The position numbers and the translations under genes were made by a program. The notes under the pieces were generated by a model. The model did not search any database, had not been told where the DNA came from, and saw only the letters and a program-made list of their open reading frames with translations. Shown one piece after another: positions 39,611 through 48,898 of a DNA stretch of 64,000 bases (position 1 is the first letter of the stretch; the number at the start of each line of letters is the position of its first letter). Source of the DNA: Pseudomonadota bacterium (lineage in GTDB: Bacteria; Pseudomonadota; Gammaproteobacteria; Steroidobacterales; Steroidobacteraceae); the NCBI GenBank assembly GCA_021792555.1, contig JAJYUL010000001.1, positions 62,001-126,000 of the forward strand, in the 5' to 3' direction.

Positions 39611-40874
39611 GCGCGCGCGCGTCGTCGCGCGCTACTGGATCGAAACGGCCCGGCCGCTCGAGGAGGCGGCGGCCCAGATGGCCGGCGAGCAGTCGACCGG
39701 CACGTTCGTGCGGGTCGCCGGCGAGACGGATGCATTGCGCGAACGGTTCGCCGCACGCATCGAGGCGCTCCGGCCGACGGGGGAGACGAACGCGCCGTCG
39801 CTGCCCGGAGCCTGGCAGCCCAAAGGCGGCCCGGGCGTCTGGCGCACCGCGGAGGTCACACTGTCCTGGCCGCTGCACAACTTCGGACCGTCGCTGCCGA
39901 ACCTGCTCGCCACCGTCGCCGGCAACCTCTGGGAACTGAAGGCATTCTCCGGGATGCGGCTGCTCGAGCTGACGCTGCCGCCGGAATTTCTGGCCGCGTA
40001 CCCGGGCCCGCAGTTCGGCGTGTCCGGCACGCGCGCCGTCGCCGGCGTGCACGGGCGGCCGCTCATCGGCACCATCATCAAACCCAGCGTCGGGCTCTCG
40101 CCCGAGGCCACGGCGGCGCGCGTCGCCGAGCTCGCCGCGGCGGGTGTGGATTTCATCAAGGACGACGAGCTGCAGGCCGACGGGCCGCACTGTCCGTTCG
40201 AGGCGCGCTTCAGCGCGGTGATGCGCGTGCTGCGCGAGCATGCGCAGCGCACCGGGCAGCGAGTCCTGTACGCGGTCAACATCACCGGGGAGATCGATCA
40301 GATGCTGCGCCGCCACGAGCGCGTCGTGGCCGAGGGCGGCAACTGCGTCATGGTCAGCCTGCACAGCATCGGCCTGCCCGCCCTCAGCGTGCTGCGCGCG
40401 CACTGCCAGGTGCCGATCCACGGCCACCGCAACGGCTGGGGTCTGCTCGGCCGCTCGCCGGCGATCGGCGTGAGCTTCCCGGCCTGGCAGAAACTGTGGC
40501 GGCTCGCGGGCATCGACCACGTGCACGTCAACGGACTCGACAACAAGTTCTGCGAGAGCAACGAGTCGGTCATCGCCTCGGCGCGCGAGTGCCTCACGCC
40601 GATGTTCGCGCCGCCGGCGCGCGGCTGTGAGATCATGCCGGTGTTCTCCTCGGGGCAGACGGCGCTGCAGGTGCCGGGCACCTGGCAGGCGCTGCGCTCC
40701 GTGGACCTCATTCACGCCTGCGGGGGCGGGATCATCGGCCATCCCGGCGGCGCGGCCGCCGGCGTGCGCAGCCTGCGTCAGGCCTGGGAGGCGGCCGTCG
40801 CCGACATCCCTCTGCTCGAGTACGCGCGCGAGCACCGCGAGCTCGCCGAGGCGATCGCAGCCTTTGGCCGCTGA
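39588..40874 (+). CDS. RuBisCO-like protein (type IV RLP), candidate 3-oxo-isoapionate-4-phosphate decarboxylase or transcarboxylase/hydrolase type
   Basis: GTIIKPSVGLSPEATAARVAELAAAGVDFIKDDELQ, IHGHRNGWG, IDHVHVNGLDNKFCES, FSSGQT, CGGGIIGHPGG; adjacent DUF1537 kinase. Confidence 0.88.
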   Translation: MSTSSGPERARVVARYWIETARPLEEAAAQMAGEQSTGTFVRVAGETDALRERFAARIEALRPTGETNAPSLPGAWQPKGGPGVWRTAEVTLSWPLHNFGPSLPNLLATVAGNLWELKAFSGMRLLELTLPPEFLAAYPGPQFGVSGTRAVAGVHGRPLIGTIIKPSVGLSPEATAARVAELAAAGVDFIKDDELQADGPHCPFEARFSAVMRVLREHAQRTGQRVLYAVNITGEIDQMLRRHERVVAEGGNCVMVSLHSIGLPALSVLRAHCQVPIHGHRNGWGLLGRSPAIGVSFPAWQKLWRLAGIDHVHVNGLDNKFCESNESVIASARECLTPMFAPPARGCEIMPVFSSGQTALQVPGTWQALRSVDLIHACGGGIIGHPGGAAAGVRSLRQAWEAAVADIPLLEYAREHRELAEAIAAFGR

Positions 40875-40884
40875 GGAGCGCCGG

Positions 40885-42198
40885 GTGGATCGAGCTCTGT
40901 ACGCCTATTACGGCGATGACTTCACCGGCTCGACCGACGTGCTCGAGGTGCTGGCATCGGCCGGCGTGCGCAGCGTGCTGTTCATCGGGGCGCCGCAGGA
41001 GCGGCACGTGCGGCGCTTTTCCGGCTGTCAGGCATTCGGCATCGCGGGCGACAGTCGCAGCCGCACGCCGCAGTGGATGCGCGCGCATCTGCCGGCGCTG
41101 TTCGCGCGGCTCGGGGACTTCGGCGCGCCGATCACGCACTACAAGACATGCTCCACGTTCGACAGCTCGCCGCAGATCGGCTCGATCGGCCGCGCGCTCG
41201 AGGTCGGCCACGAGACGCTGGGCGGTCCGTTCATTCCGATCGTGGTGGCCGCGCCGCACCTCGGCCGTTACGTCGCCTTCGGCAATCTGTTCGCCTCCGC
41301 CGCAGGCACCGTGCATCGCATCGATCGCCACCCGACGATGCGCTCGCATCCGGTCACGCCCATGCACGAGGCGGACCTGCGCCGGCACCTCGCCGCACAG
41401 ACATCCATGCGCATCGGACTGATCGATCTGCCGACGCTGGCGGGCAACGCGGCCGCCGAGGCGCTGGCCCGGTGTGTGGGCGCGGGCGATCAGGCGGTGT
41501 TGTTCGACGGGGTCGGCGAGGCGGATCTTCAGCAGACCGGTCGGCTGCTGTGGGCGAACGCCTGCTCGCATACGTTGTTCTGCGCAGGCAGTTCCGGCCT
41601 GCCGTATGCCTTGCTCGCGCCGTGGCGGGACGCGGGGCTGATACCGGCGCGGCGCGAAGCGCCGCCGCGCAGCCGTCCCGTCGATACGCTGCTGGTCATG
41701 AGCGGCAGCTGCTCGCCGGTGACCGAGCGGCAGATACAGGCCGCGCTGCGCGCCGGCTATCACGGCATCGCGCTCGATCCGACGGCTCTGCTCAGCGCCG
41801 CGCACGGCCGCGAAGCGGGCGAGCTGTTGGTGCGTGAGGCGGTCGGCAGCCTGCGGGACGGCCGCAGCACGGTCGTATACAGCGCGCTCGGACCGCTGAG
41901 CGCGGGCGCATCTGCCTCCGGCGAGGCGCTCGGCCGGCGCATGGGCGAGTTGCTCTCGCGCATCCTCGCAGAGGCGCCCGTGCCGCGCGTGCTGCTCGCC
42001 GGCGGGGATACCTCGAGCCACGCGGTCGCGCAGTTGGGTTTGTACGCCCTCACCTGGACGGCGAGCCTCGAGCCGGGCGCGCCGCTGTGCCGGGCGCATG
42101 CCGAGGGGCGCACGGACCTTGAGGGCCTGGAGCTGGTCCTCAAGGGTGGCCAGGTCGGCAGCGAGGCGTTCTTCGAGCGCGTGCGGCTCGGGCGCTGA
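40885..42198 (+). CDS. Four-carbon acid sugar kinase family (DUF1537), candidate 3-oxo-isoapionate kinase type
   Basis: GTG start 40885 after GAGGAGCG: VDRALYAYYGDDFTGSTDVLEVLASAGVRSVLF...HYKTCSTFDSSPQIGSIGRALEV...LAGGDTSSHAV...LVLKGGQVGSEAFF. Confidence 0.88.
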   Translation: MDRALYAYYGDDFTGSTDVLEVLASAGVRSVLFIGAPQERHVRRFSGCQAFGIAGDSRSRTPQWMRAHLPALFARLGDFGAPITHYKTCSTFDSSPQIGSIGRALEVGHETLGGPFIPIVVAAPHLGRYVAFGNLFASAAGTVHRIDRHPTMRSHPVTPMHEADLRRHLAAQTSMRIGLIDLPTLAGNAAAEALARCVGAGDQAVLFDGVGEADLQQTGRLLWANACSHTLFCAGSSGLPYALLAPWRDAGLIPARREAPPRSRPVDTLLVMSGSCSPVTERQIQAALRAGYHGIALDPTALLSAAHGREAGELLVREAVGSLRDGRSTVVYSALGPLSAGASASGEALGRRMGELLSRILAEAPVPRVLLAGGDTSSHAVAQLGLYALTWTASLEPGAPLCRAHAEGRTDLEGLELVLKGGQVGSEAFFERVRLGR

Positions 42199-42359
42199 CA
42201 CGGGGGCGCCCGTCGCGGCGCGAGCCCGACCTGGGCCGCATTTGCAGGCCGGCCCCCTTTCGCTATGCTCGCCGCTGGAGAAGAGCAGAGCGCGACGCCG
42301 CATGAGCCTTGTGAGACCGCCGGACTTGTCAGTGACGCTTGACGCGTGAGCGCACGGCC

Positions 42360-43475
42360 GTGACGGAGCACGCCTCTGCGCAAGGGCTCATTCCGGTCGT
42401 CCGCTTCGGCGCGCTCGGCGACATGATCGTGACGCTGCCCCTGCTGCGCTGCCTGCGGGAGCGGCACGGCCGCCCGTGCCTGGTGATCGGCACGGGCGGA
42501 TGGCCGGAGCCGGTATGCCGGGGCAACCCGGATGTGGGGCGCGTGATTGCCCTCAGCCGCCACCTGCCTGCGCCGTTCGATCCCGCGTGGTGGGCCGCGG
42601 TGGCCGCGTTGCGGCGCTGCATGGGCGGGCCGGTGTACGAGCTCTGCGAGAGGCCCCGCGCGGCGCAAGCCGAGCGGCTGCTCGCCTTCGGCGGCGTCGA
42701 GCGCGCGAGGCGCATATCGCTTCGCGATGACCTGCCGCGGCCGGGGGAGCACGCGATCGAGCGGTTGCTGCGCGCCGCCGATTGCAGCCCGGCCGCGCCG
42801 GCATCGGCCGTGCCGCGCCTCGCGGTGCTCGAGCCGGAGCGCATCGAGCGGGATCGCTGGCTCGATGCGCAAGGCTGGCGCGGCAGGCCGCTCATCCTGG
42901 TGCAGACCGGCAACCGCCGCACCATGAGCTCAAAGCGGCATCGGCACCGCAAGCTCAACCGCGACGAGAAGGCGTGGCCCAACGAGCGCTGGCGGCAGCT
43001 GCTGCGGGGGATTCATGCGCGCATGCCGCAGGCCGTGCTGCTGCTGTGCGGCGCGCCGCCCGAGGCGGCGTTCATCCGGGAGATCCAGCAGGAAGCGGCG
43101 CTCGAGTGCGTCGCGCCGGCGGTGTTGGATCTGCGCGCGCTGTTTGCGCTCTGCGAGGCCGCGCACAGCATGATTTCGATCGACACCGGACCGGCACATG
43201 CCGCCGCCGCGCTCGGGGTGCCCCTGGTGGTGATGTTCGGATCTCATTCCCCGGCCGAGTGGCTGCCGCGCGCTGCGGGAACCCCCGTCATCGGGCTCGG
43301 CGGACCACCCGAGACGCGCCGTGTCGATCAGCTTGCGGTCGAGACGGTCATCGAGAGCTGGTGGAAGATGGTCCAAGGTCTGCCGGCCCCGATCGCGGGC
43401 GGCTGCGCCGAGGGCGCAGGGCCGCCGCAGCGGGCCGAAGGAGCGCGCCCCGTGCCCGGCGTCAGCCCGACCTGA
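42360..43475 (+). CDS. Glycosyltransferase family 9 (heptosyltransferase-like)
   Basis: IPVVRFGALGDMIVTLPLLRCLRERH... MISIDTGPAHAAAALGVPLVVMFG. Start uncertain (GTG 42360 or TTG 42339). Confidence 0.8.
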   Translation: MTEHASAQGLIPVVRFGALGDMIVTLPLLRCLRERHGRPCLVIGTGGWPEPVCRGNPDVGRVIALSRHLPAPFDPAWWAAVAALRRCMGGPVYELCERPRAAQAERLLAFGGVERARRISLRDDLPRPGEHAIERLLRAADCSPAAPASAVPRLAVLEPERIERDRWLDAQGWRGRPLILVQTGNRRTMSSKRHRHRKLNRDEKAWPNERWRQLLRGIHARMPQAVLLLCGAPPEAAFIREIQQEAALECVAPAVLDLRALFALCEAAHSMISIDTGPAHAAAALGVPLVVMFGSHSPAEWLPRAAGTPVIGLGGPPETRRVDQLAVETVIESWWKMVQGLPAPIAGGCAEGAGPPQRAEGARPVPGVSPT

Positions 43476-43658
43476 AGGTGAGCCCGCCGATTCGATCGCC
43501 CGACTCGCCGGACGCGCACAGCCGGAACGGGCCGCCGCCTCGCTCACCGGCGCATCCGGCGTTTCACGGCGCCGGGGAAGCGGCGAACGTCCCGGAGGCG
43601 CAGCTCACGTGACACAAGCGGTGGCGCTCGGGGCGCTTCGCCCGACGCGCAGGACCGG

Positions 43659-44957
43659 TTACAGCTTGTCCTCGACCGCGACCCGTTCAGGCGCGGCGGA
43701 ACCGTCGGGCCCGTCAGGCTCCACCGTCAGTCCCGCCGTGCAGTCGACCCGCGAGAAAACGATCGCCGCGATCAGCACCATCAGCGCCACCGCCTGCACG
43801 GGCAGTTCGTAGTTGCCGGTGGCGCCGACAATGTACCCGAAGGCGAGCGTACAGAGCACGCCCCCGGCCTGACCGGCGGTATTCATCACGCCGGTGGCCG
43901 CGCCGCCGTGGTTGCCGCCGATGCTCATGCACATGGCCCAGGCCGCCGGCAGCATCAGGTCCATGGTCGCGAATCCCGCGCTGGCGAGGATCACGATCGC
44001 GGCGCGGCTGGTGACGAGACTCATGGCGAGCAGCAGGCCCGCCCCGACGATCAGGCAGCCGGCGGTCATCAGTCGCGTCGCGCGGCGCAGGCCGATCCTG
44101 AGCCCGAGCCGGTCGCACACGGTCCCGCCGACCAGGTTGCTGCCGATGCCGAGCAGAAACGGAAAGGCCGCATACACGCCCATCTGCCGCAGCGTGAAGT
44201 GCCCGGCGTGCACCATCCAGGTCGGAAACCAGTTGAAGTAGAACCAGCTGCCGGCGCCGTAGCAGCCGTAGGCGAGCACGATGAGCCACAGCTGAGGCAG
44301 CTTCAGCAGGCGGCCGAGCGCACCCTTGCCGCCGTGCGCATCGCCGCGACGCTCGCCGATTTCGGCAAGCTCCTCCGGCCCGATACCCGGCTGCTCGGCC
44401 GGCCGGTCGTGGTACCAGAGCCACCAGGCGAGCGCCCAGAGCGCCCCGATGACGGCCAGCACCCAGAACACCGCGCGCCAGCCGAAGTGGATCGCGAGCG
44501 GCACCAGCAACAGCGGCGCGAGCGCCCCGCCGAGGCGGCTCGCGGCCCACACCGCGCCCTGGCCGCGCGCCCGCTCGCGAGCCGGCAGCCAGCGCCACAG
44601 GACCCCCGAGGCGTTCGGATAGGCGCCCGCCGAGCCGATGCCGAAGCAGAAACGCACGATTGCGAGCGGAATGAAGCTCGTGCACGCGCCGGTGAGCGCC
44701 GTGAAGCCCGACCACCAGGCGGCGATGCGCGAGAGCTCGCGCCGCTGGCCATGGCGGTCCCCGAGCGCGCCGGAGGGGATTTCAAACAGGCCGTAGGCGA
44801 TCACGTAGGCGCTGAGCACCCAGCCCCACTGCTCGGGCGTGAGGCCGAGATCCTGCTGGATGCGCGGACCCAGCACCGAGATGGCCATCCGGTCGAGAAA
44901 CGTAATGACCGAGACGACGCTGAGCAGCCCGACGACGGCGTAGCGCTTCTTGAACAT
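43659..44957 (-). CDS. MFS transporter (anion:cation symporter-like)
   Basis: MFKKRYAVVGLLSVVSVITFLDRMAISVLGPRIQQDLGLTPEQWGWVLSAYVIAYGLFEIPSGALGDRHGQR. Confidence 0.88.
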   Translation of the reverse strand: MFKKRYAVVGLLSVVSVITFLDRMAISVLGPRIQQDLGLTPEQWGWVLSAYVIAYGLFEIPSGALGDRHGQRRELSRIAAWWSGFTALTGACTSFIPLAIVRFCFGIGSAGAYPNASGVLWRWLPARERARGQGAVWAASRLGGALAPLLLVPLAIHFGWRAVFWVLAVIGALWALAWWLWYHDRPAEQPGIGPEELAEIGERRGDAHGGKGALGRLLKLPQLWLIVLAYGCYGAGSWFYFNWFPTWMVHAGHFTLRQMGVYAAFPFLLGIGSNLVGGTVCDRLGLRIGLRRATRLMTAGCLIVGAGLLLAMSLVTSRAAIVILASAGFATMDLMLPAAWAMCMSIGGNHGGAATGVMNTAGQAGGVLCTLAFGYIVGATGNYELPVQAVALMVLIAAIVFSRVDCTAGLTVEPDGPDGSAAPERVAVEDKL

Positions 44958-45632
44958 TCAGCCGGTCCCGAGACCGAACACCTCGCGCACCTGGCGCACG
45001 CCGGACTCGGGGCTCGAGAGCACGGGGGCCTGCACGGCGCCTGCCGGCAGCGCCGCCACGACCCGCGCCATGGACGCCTGCGCCAGCACGATCACATCCA
45101 CGTCGCGCATCCTCTCGGTCAGCGCGGCGCTCACCAGGCGATCATGGGTGGCGGTATCGCCCGAGAGCACCGCCTCGAACGCGCCCTCGCACAGGCACTC
45201 GATGACATCGACCGGCCGGTTGGCCTCGAGCGCGGCGCTGCGCACCAGCGCCGATGTGGGCTCGAGCGTCGTGCGCAGCGTGGCGAGCACGCCGATCCGG
45301 CGGCCCTGGCGGACCGCGGCGCGCGCCATGGGCGCGTCCACCCGCAGCACCGGCGGATCGAACAGCTGCTGGGCGATATCCACGGCCGGGCCGACGGACG
45401 AGCAGGTCACGAGCACCCCGTCGGCGCCGCCTTCGAGCGCCGAGCCGACGAGCGTGGCGAGGCGCCGCACGGTGGTCTTCTGCAGCCGCCCGGCCTGGAT
45501 CGTATTCTTGATGAGGCTCTCATCGACGGTGTGGAAGATCTGCACCTCCGGCAGCCATTGCGCGCACAGCGAGGTGAACAGGGGAGTCAACACCGGGGAG
45601 GTGTGCAGCAGAGCGAGTTTGCGTTGCGCCAT
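44958..45632 (-). CDS. Asp/Glu racemase superfamily protein with a single canonical cysteine
   Basis: GADGVLVTCSSVGPAVDIAQQLF; second motif reads VIVLAQASMARV with no Cys. Confidence 0.8.
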   Translation of the reverse strand: MAQRKLALLHTSPVLTPLFTSLCAQWLPEVQIFHTVDESLIKNTIQAGRLQKTTVRRLATLVGSALEGGADGVLVTCSSVGPAVDIAQQLFDPPVLRVDAPMARAAVRQGRRIGVLATLRTTLEPTSALVRSAALEANRPVDVIECLCEGAFEAVLSGDTATHDRLVSAALTERMRDVDVIVLAQASMARVVAALPAGAVQAPVLSSPESGVRQVREVFGLGTG

Positions 45633-45633
45633 G

Positions 45634-48600
45634 TCAGTCTCTCGTCAGTTCATAGGTTCCTGAAGCGAGCTCGGCGGTGAACGCACCGAGGCTGCCGGTC
45701 ATCGGGCCGAGAACGGCCGTGCGCAGCGGCTCACCGTCGGCGCGCCACTCGCGCGGCCGGCCCGGCAGGCGCACCTGCGCGCTGCTGTTCGCCGGTATGC
45801 GCAGACGCAGCCGCGCCAGTCCGCGCGCATCCCCGTCGAGCTCGGTCGAGATCAGACCGAGGCAGGAGTCGTAGTGAGCACGCACGCGCGGGATGCGCGC
45901 ATCGAAGATCGGATCGACCTTGATGCGCCGGAAGCCGGGGGCCGCCTCGTTGATCCCGCCGAGCCGCCGGTACATGAATCCGACCACCGCGCCGAGCGCG
46001 TAGTGATTGAACGAGTTCATCGACTGATCGACCGCGTTGCCGTTCCAGCGCTCCCACATGGTGGTCGCGCCGTGCTCGATCATGTAGCCCCAGGAGGGAT
46101 ATCGGGTCTGCAGCAGCAGCGTGACCGCGAGCCGCTCCTGGCCGGTGTCGGCGAGCGCATCGAGCAGGCAGGGAGTGCCGAGGAAGCCCGTGGACAAGAG
46201 GTCGCCGCGGCTCTCGACGTCCGCGGCGAGCCGCGCGCCGGCCCGGCTGCGCAGCGCCGCGGGCACCAGCCCGAAGCGCAGCGAGAGCGCGTAGCTGGTC
46301 TGGCTGCCGTTGCCGACGGTGCCGTCGGCCCGGACGAATTCCCGCGCGAAGGCCTGCTCGATGCCCCGGCGCATGCGCCGGTAGCGCAGCGCCTCGTCAG
46401 AGTGGCCGATGGCGCCGGCCATCTCGGCCATCAGCGCCGCGCAGCGCGCCCAGTAGGCCGTCGCCACCAGCGCCTTCGGCGTGGTCGCTTCCGCCGGATT
46501 CGGCGCCACATCGGGGTTGGTCGAGACGACCGACAGCCAGTCGCCGAGATCCAGTCCCCGGCGGCGGCGCCAGATGAAGTCCGGGTTGACCTCGGCCACG
46601 TAGTCGAGCCAGCGCTGCATGTGCGGCCAGTTCTCTTCGATCACGGCAGTGTCGCCGTAGCGCCGGTACAGCGTCCACGGCAGGATCACCCCCGCGTCGC
46701 TCCACCCGGCGGTCACCAGCTCGGGGAATGAGCGCGGCTGCGGGGTGACGATCGGGAACGCGCCGTCGGGAGTCTGCCCGGCGCGCACCTCGGCCATGAA
46801 TCGGCGGATGAAGGCGTCGACGTCCATGTTGAACGCGGCGGCATCGAGAAACACCTGGATGTCGCCCATCCAGCCCATGCGCTCGTCGCGCTGCGGGCAG
46901 TCGGTGGGCACGCCGAAGAAGTTCGACCGCTGGCTCCACAGGGCGTTGTGCCAGATCTGCTGCGCGATCGGCTGCTCGAGTTCGAGGGCGCCGGTCTCGG
47001 CGGCGTCGGTGTGCGCCACCACGCCCTCGATCGACTCGCGGGTGGGCACGCCGGGGAAGCCGGTGATTTCGACGTAGCGGAAACCGTGATAGGTGAAGTG
47101 AGGCTCGTAGATTTCCCCGTCAGGATCACCGCGCAGCGTGTAGTGGTCCGTCGCGCGCGCGGCACGCAGGTTCGACGTGTTGATGTTGCCGTCGGGATAG
47201 AGGATCTCCGCGTGGCGCAGGCGCACCGTCGTACCTGCCGGTCCCTTCACGCGCAGCCGGCACCAGCCGGCGAAGTTCTGTCCCAGGTCGCACACATAGA
47301 CGCCGGGACTCGGCTGCGTGATCGCGCGCACCGCCAGCGTCTGCAGGGCGCGGATGGGCGGATCGATCTGCGCGACGAGCCGCTCGCGCGGGCGCGCCCC
47401 GATCGCCGCGCGCCGCCAGGCGGAGGCCTCATAGCCCGGCTGATCCCAGCCCTGCCGCTCGCGCCGCGCGTCGTAAACCTCGCCGTTGTAGATCTCCGAG
47501 GAGAGGATCATCGAGTCCGCGAGCCGCCAGCTCGAGTCCGTCACCACGACGTCGCGGGTGCCGTCGGTGTAGTCGAGCACCAGCTGTGCGAGGAAGCGCC
47601 GTGGACTGCCGGCGAGCGCGTAGCGCTCATTCATCCAGCTGAACGCCGAGGCGTACCAGCCGTCACCGATCAGCGCACCCATCGCGTTGGCGCCGGGGCG
47701 CAGCAGCTCGGTCGCGTCATAGCATTGATAGAGCACGTGGTCGCTGGCCACGGTGATCTCCGGCGACAACCGGGCCGTTCCGAGCCGCTTGCCGTTGATG
47801 TGAGGCTCGTAGGCGCCGAGCGCCGTCGCGTAGAGTCTGGCGCGAGCGAGCGGTTTGGCGACCGTGAAGTCACGGCGCGCGAACATCGCAGGGCGCGGCG
47901 GTCGGGGGTCGCAGGGCGGGGCGGTGGCGGCGGGGCGCGCCGGGGGCCAGGCGGCATCGTCGAAATCCAGACCCGTCCAGCCGGCCGGCGTCGTGCGCGA
48001 GGTGCGCCAGTGCGGACCGCTGGTGAAGCGGACGATGGTGCCGTCGGTGTGCCACACCTTGATGAGCGCGGCGAGTGCGCCGCCCGTGCCGGGCATGAAG
48101 GTGCCGGGATCGGCGCGGCCGCTGACGGCAATGACGTGCGCACCCGGGGTGGCCGGCAGCGCGATGCGCTGCATCGATCCCCAGGGTCGCTCGGTCGGCA
48201 ACCGGACCGGCTCGCCGTCGATCCATACGCCGAGCAGATCGTCCTTGGCGGACAGCCACAGCTGCGCCCGGTGCACCCCGGCGGGCAGGACGAACCGGTA
48301 GCGGAACTGCTGCGGCTCGGGCGCGAGAGCCGGCGCATCGCTCCAGATCCAGTGGATCCCGGCCGCGCGATCGGCGCGCTCCTGCGGATCCTCGATGTCG
48401 AGCCATTCGGCCTGCCAGTCGGACGGGCTGAGCAGGCCCATCTCGAACCAGGCCGGCTCGCTCGGGGAGGCGGCTCGGCCGTGCCCGTCCCAGACCTGCA
48501 CCCGCCACCAGACGCGCTGCCCGGAGTGCAACGTGCTGCCGTCGTAACGGATGTCGAAGCAGCGGCCCGAGCGGACCACACCGCTGTCCCAGAGATCGGC

Positions 48601-48885
48601 CCGGCCGGCTTGGAGTTGCTCGCGGCTCGAAGCTGCCGTGATGCGGTACGCGCCCTGCGCCGCACCGCGCCCTCGGCCCGCGAGCGCCCAGGAGAGGCGC
48701 GGCTGCGGGACTTCGAGTCCGAGCGGCTGCTCGATGCGCTCGGCGCGCAGCCGGGTCACCCGCACAGCCGCGGGCGTCGCGGCGTCGCGCGCGGCGCCGT
48801 GCGCGCCGGCCGGCCGCAGCAGTACCGGCGCGGCCGCGAGCAGCCCGGTGCCAAGAAGCGCGCGGCGGCGATTGATCCTGGCCAT
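45634..48885 (-). CDS. Alpha-L-rhamnosidase, GH78-like, exported
   Basis: MARINRRRALLGTGLLAAAPVLLRPAGAHG signal; RLRAERIEQPLGLEVPQPRLSWAL, FGVPTDCPQRDERMGWMGDIQVFLDAAAFNMD. Confidence 0.92.
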   Translation of the reverse strand: MARINRRRALLGTGLLAAAPVLLRPAGAHGAARDAATPAAVRVTRLRAERIEQPLGLEVPQPRLSWALAGRGRGAAQGAYRITAASSREQLQAGRADLWDSGVVRSGRCFDIRYDGSTLHSGQRVWWRVQVWDGHGRAASPSEPAWFEMGLLSPSDWQAEWLDIEDPQERADRAAGIHWIWSDAPALAPEPQQFRYRFVLPAGVHRAQLWLSAKDDLLGVWIDGEPVRLPTERPWGSMQRIALPATPGAHVIAVSGRADPGTFMPGTGGALAALIKVWHTDGTIVRFTSGPHWRTSRTTPAGWTGLDFDDAAWPPARPAATAPPCDPRPPRPAMFARRDFTVAKPLARARLYATALGAYEPHINGKRLGTARLSPEITVASDHVLYQCYDATELLRPGANAMGALIGDGWYASAFSWMNERYALAGSPRRFLAQLVLDYTDGTRDVVVTDSSWRLADSMILSSEIYNGEVYDARRERQGWDQPGYEASAWRRAAIGARPRERLVAQIDPPIRALQTLAVRAITQPSPGVYVCDLGQNFAGWCRLRVKGPAGTTVRLRHAEILYPDGNINTSNLRAARATDHYTLRGDPDGEIYEPHFTYHGFRYVEITGFPGVPTRESIEGVVAHTDAAETGALELEQPIAQQIWHNALWSQRSNFFGVPTDCPQRDERMGWMGDIQVFLDAAAFNMDVDAFIRRFMAEVRAGQTPDGAFPIVTPQPRSFPELVTAGWSDAGVILPWTLYRRYGDTAVIEENWPHMQRWLDYVAEVNPDFIWRRRRGLDLGDWLSVVSTNPDVAPNPAEATTPKALVATAYWARCAALMAEMAGAIGHSDEALRYRRMRRGIEQAFAREFVRADGTVGNGSQTSYALSLRFGLVPAALRSRAGARLAADVESRGDLLSTGFLGTPCLLDALADTGQERLAVTLLLQTRYPSWGYMIEHGATTMWERWNGNAVDQSMNSFNHYALGAVVGFMYRRLGGINEAAPGFRRIKVDPIFDARIPRVRAHYDSCLGLISTELDGDARGLARLRLRIPANSSAQVRLPGRPREWRADGEPLRTAVLGPMTGSLGAFTAELASGTYELTRD

Positions 48886-48898
48886 GGCGTGAGCCTCC

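Noticed and set aside
38797-39939. 380-aa + ORF overlapping GH127 and RLP
   Set aside because: Alternative frame of two well-supported genes; Arg-rich, no domain.
39588-40874. RLP as a genuine CO2-fixing RuBisCO
   Set aside because: Although the FIKDDE motif is retained, the KPK loop reads KPS, length is ~428 aa and the neighbourhood is catabolic, all fitting a type IV RLP rather than a carboxylase.
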